In this document: piece by piece, positions 6,674-7,529 of the stretch
Layout of the letters: each line of letters starts with the position of its first letter
Numbering within the stretch: position 1 is the stretch's first letter
Assembly: GCA_018065165.1 (NCBI GenBank)
Contig: JAGHTV010000164.1
Location: 1 to 7,529 of the forward strand
Length of the DNA: 7,529 bases
DNA from: Candidatus Sodaliphilus fimicaballi
GTDB lineage: Bacteria; Bacteroidota; Bacteroidia; Bacteroidales; Muribaculaceae
Direction: 5' to 3'
Position numbers and translations under genes: made by a program
Notes under the pieces: generated by a model
The model's input: the letters and a program-made list of their open reading frames with translations, nothing else
Database searches by the model: none
What the model was told of the DNA's origin: nothing

Positions 6674-7108
6674 CTAGATTTCATTTAGTTCATTCATTAC
6701 GCTATCCACATCAAGAACGTATTTATTGACAACCCCTTTTGCCAAACCAAACAAACACGCCCCAACTTTGATTGCTGTCGGAACCAATTTCTCAAAAGCT
6801 TCATCAGTTCCTATGTCTTTCAATTCTGCAACCAACGATATAAAAGGGTCTTCTACATAATCTGATTCCCATGCATTGAAGTACACCACGCGGAATGCGT
6901 TATTCAACAAACGTTGACTCCACATTCTTAAAAATGTTGTTTTTCCAGTACCCCATTCTCCGTTTATGGCAATAACGCAGCCTGTCTGGGAATATAACTT
7001 CACCATACTGGTTAAGTCGCTGGCAAGTCCTTGTCTGTCTAAGACGTCATGTTTAAATGGGTCGTCTTGAGGTATCTCTATTTCTTTTAATTTACTCGGA
7101 ATATGCAT
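6674..7108 (-). pseudogene. KAP-type P-loop NTPase, 3'-truncated
   Basis: The frame from the ATG at 7108 encodes 144 residues and ends in a TAG (6674-6676) supplied by the IS110 right end. The N-terminus carries DPFKHDVLDRQGLASDL, a Walker A motif GEWGTGKTT (50-58) and FNAWESDYVEDPF (77-89), the signature of KAP family NTPases. Members usually run to several hundred residues, with Walker B and C-terminal regions (some with membrane segments) that are missing here, so it is very probably non-functional as an ATPase. The last native codon is near 6684; the final codons and stop are from the IS. KAP NTPases are AAA-related STAND-like ATPases; some, such as PifA of the F plasmid, exclude phage, so a defence role is possible but not shown. 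It follows the 7141-7429 fragment by 32 bases in the same direction, as in an operon. Confidence 0.8.
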
Positions 7109-7140
7109 ATTTTCTCTTATTTACTTGTTTTGTAATTATT

Positions 7141-7429
7141 TTATTTCAAATTGTTCAATTCTTTTCGTAATAAGTTAATAGATGCAGCCAAAGAATTCAT
7201 TTTACATTCTAATGCTTGTGCATATAGATGATATGCATTTGCTACATGTTCGGCCTCAACAATCATCAATTCCTGTGAGGCTCCTTGCTTTTGCAACTGA
7301 GACGTTTTTACGTATGCTTTAGATATTATGTCATTTAACTGAGATAAAATATCATGAATATGTTCTACGTCATATTGCTTATCAATATCAGAAAGATCAT
7401 AGTAAAGATGGATGACGTTTACATTATTA
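7141..7429 (-). pseudogene. 5'-truncated gene for a helical protein upstream of the KAP gene
   Basis: A minus-strand frame is open for about 96 codons from the IS4-type edge (7429) to a TAA at 7141-7143. It has no start codon near its beginning. The translation looks like real protein: it includes IHLYYDLSDIDKQYDVEHIH, then DILSQLNDIISKAYVKTSQL, HVANAYHLYAQALECK and ends SINLLRKELNNLK. It is strongly helical and partly heptad-like, with no hydrophobic membrane segment. I do not recognise the family. The DNA is AT-rich, like the KAP gene that starts 32 bases after its stop, so the two probably formed an operon whose 5' end and promoter were cut off by the element starting at 7430. A tetratricopeptide-like or coiled-coil partner of the NTPase is possible, but nothing proves it. 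Confidence 0.55.
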
Positions 7430-7529
7430 CACTACTGTCCCGTTAAAGTGGACAAATCGATCTTTGAAATAGTTGAAACATAGTCTATTAGAAGCAATCT
7501 TCCAAGTGCGACGATTTGATTTTGTAATT
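7430..7529 (+). mobile_element. Left end of a second IS4-family element, continuing past the window
   Basis: CACTACTGTCCCG at 7430 starts a 100-base stretch that aligns without gaps to 5029-5128, about three quarters identical by eye. The terminal 13 bases are identical; the divergence is concentrated around 7492-7512. It ends at the window edge in TTTGATTTTGTAATT, the same place as the -7 region of the first element. A transposase gene would be expected about 25 bases further on. The two are related but clearly different elements, in the same orientation about 2.4 kb apart. This one interrupts or abuts the minus-strand gene fragment at 7141-7429. Confidence 0.7.

Larger units (their letters stand above)
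5319..6683 (+). mobile_element. Complete IS110-family element, about 1.36 kb
   Basis: The element holds an intact DEDD transposase (5557-6576), a long left noncoding end with an RNA fold and a shorter right end. This layout fits the IS110 group, which carries its guide RNA upstream of the gene. The family has no classical terminal inverted repeats and recombines at a short core shared by both sides. I place the ends at a CA present in both (5319-5320 and 6682-6683), inside a shared octamer TCATTTAG (5318-5325 and 6681-6688). IS4 homology stops exactly there on the left, and the KAP reading frame meets it on the right. The left end is about 236 bases and the right about 107. An alternative right end nearer 6600 cannot be excluded. 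The flanks belong to two different genes, so this is not a simple insertion. Confidence 0.75.

Noticed and set aside
6611..6688. Open plus-strand stretch of 25 codons ending in KKDLRKLSIEKLAQVLDFI
   Set aside because: It looks protein-like but has no start codon, is very short and overlaps the KAP end in the other direction. It could be a relic gene tail, which would move the IS110 right end towards 6600, but I cannot support that.
1..7529. CRISPR array, tRNA or rRNA
   Set aside because: I saw no regularly spaced repeats and no cloverleaf or rRNA-like sequence on either strand.

Overview
The window looks like Bacteroidales DNA, probably from a gut commensal of the Prevotella/Muribaculaceae kind. 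Genes lack Shine-Dalgarno sites and start in A-rich leaders. Promoter-like boxes fit the Bacteroidetes pattern TTTG / N19-20 / TAnnTTTG. One secreted protein ends in a type-A-like C-terminal sorting domain. The species cannot be fixed from the sequence.

Layout. (i) 1-587: 3' end of a NodB-type polysaccharide deacetylase on the + strand, converging on (ii) 689-2731, a minus-strand secreted 680-residue protein of unknown function; a hairpin between them (633-664) fits a shared terminator. (iii) 2999-4840: a probable two-gene minus-strand operon, made of a DUF2130 protein (half zinc ribbon, long coiled coil, PD-(D/E)XK nuclease-like core) followed by a small macrodomain-like 'FGSN' protein known mainly from phages. 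A strong hairpin (2906-2941) ends this unit and sits just upstream of the promoter of the secreted-protein gene. (iv) 5029-7529: an accessory segment of mobile elements. It holds the left end of an IS4-family element (5029 to about 5318), a complete IS110-family element (about 5319-6683), a broken two-gene minus-strand unit (a 3'-truncated KAP-type P-loop NTPase, 6674-7108, and before it a 5'-truncated helical protein, 7141-7429), and the left end of a second, related IS4-family element running off the window (7430-7529).

The most interesting part is the IS110 element. Its 236-base left noncoding end can fold into an enclosed RNA: an 11-bp closing stem (5380-5390/5522-5532) around two stem-loops, the architecture expected of a bridge RNA (seekRNA) that guides this recombinase family. 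The second loop carries short matches, in the expected orientations, to the proposed right end and left end, both next to the same CA dinucleotide. Joining the two ends as in a circular intermediate would create a Bacteroidetes-type promoter (CTTG, 20 bases, TAGATTTG) reading into this RNA. These signals agree on element boundaries of about 5319 and 6683, but all are inferred by eye.

The element joins half of an IS4 transposase to half of a KAP NTPase gene. The missing halves are not in the window, which points to a deletion or recombination event. The KAP unit and its helical partner may be the remains of a defence-type module, but that rests only on family and context.
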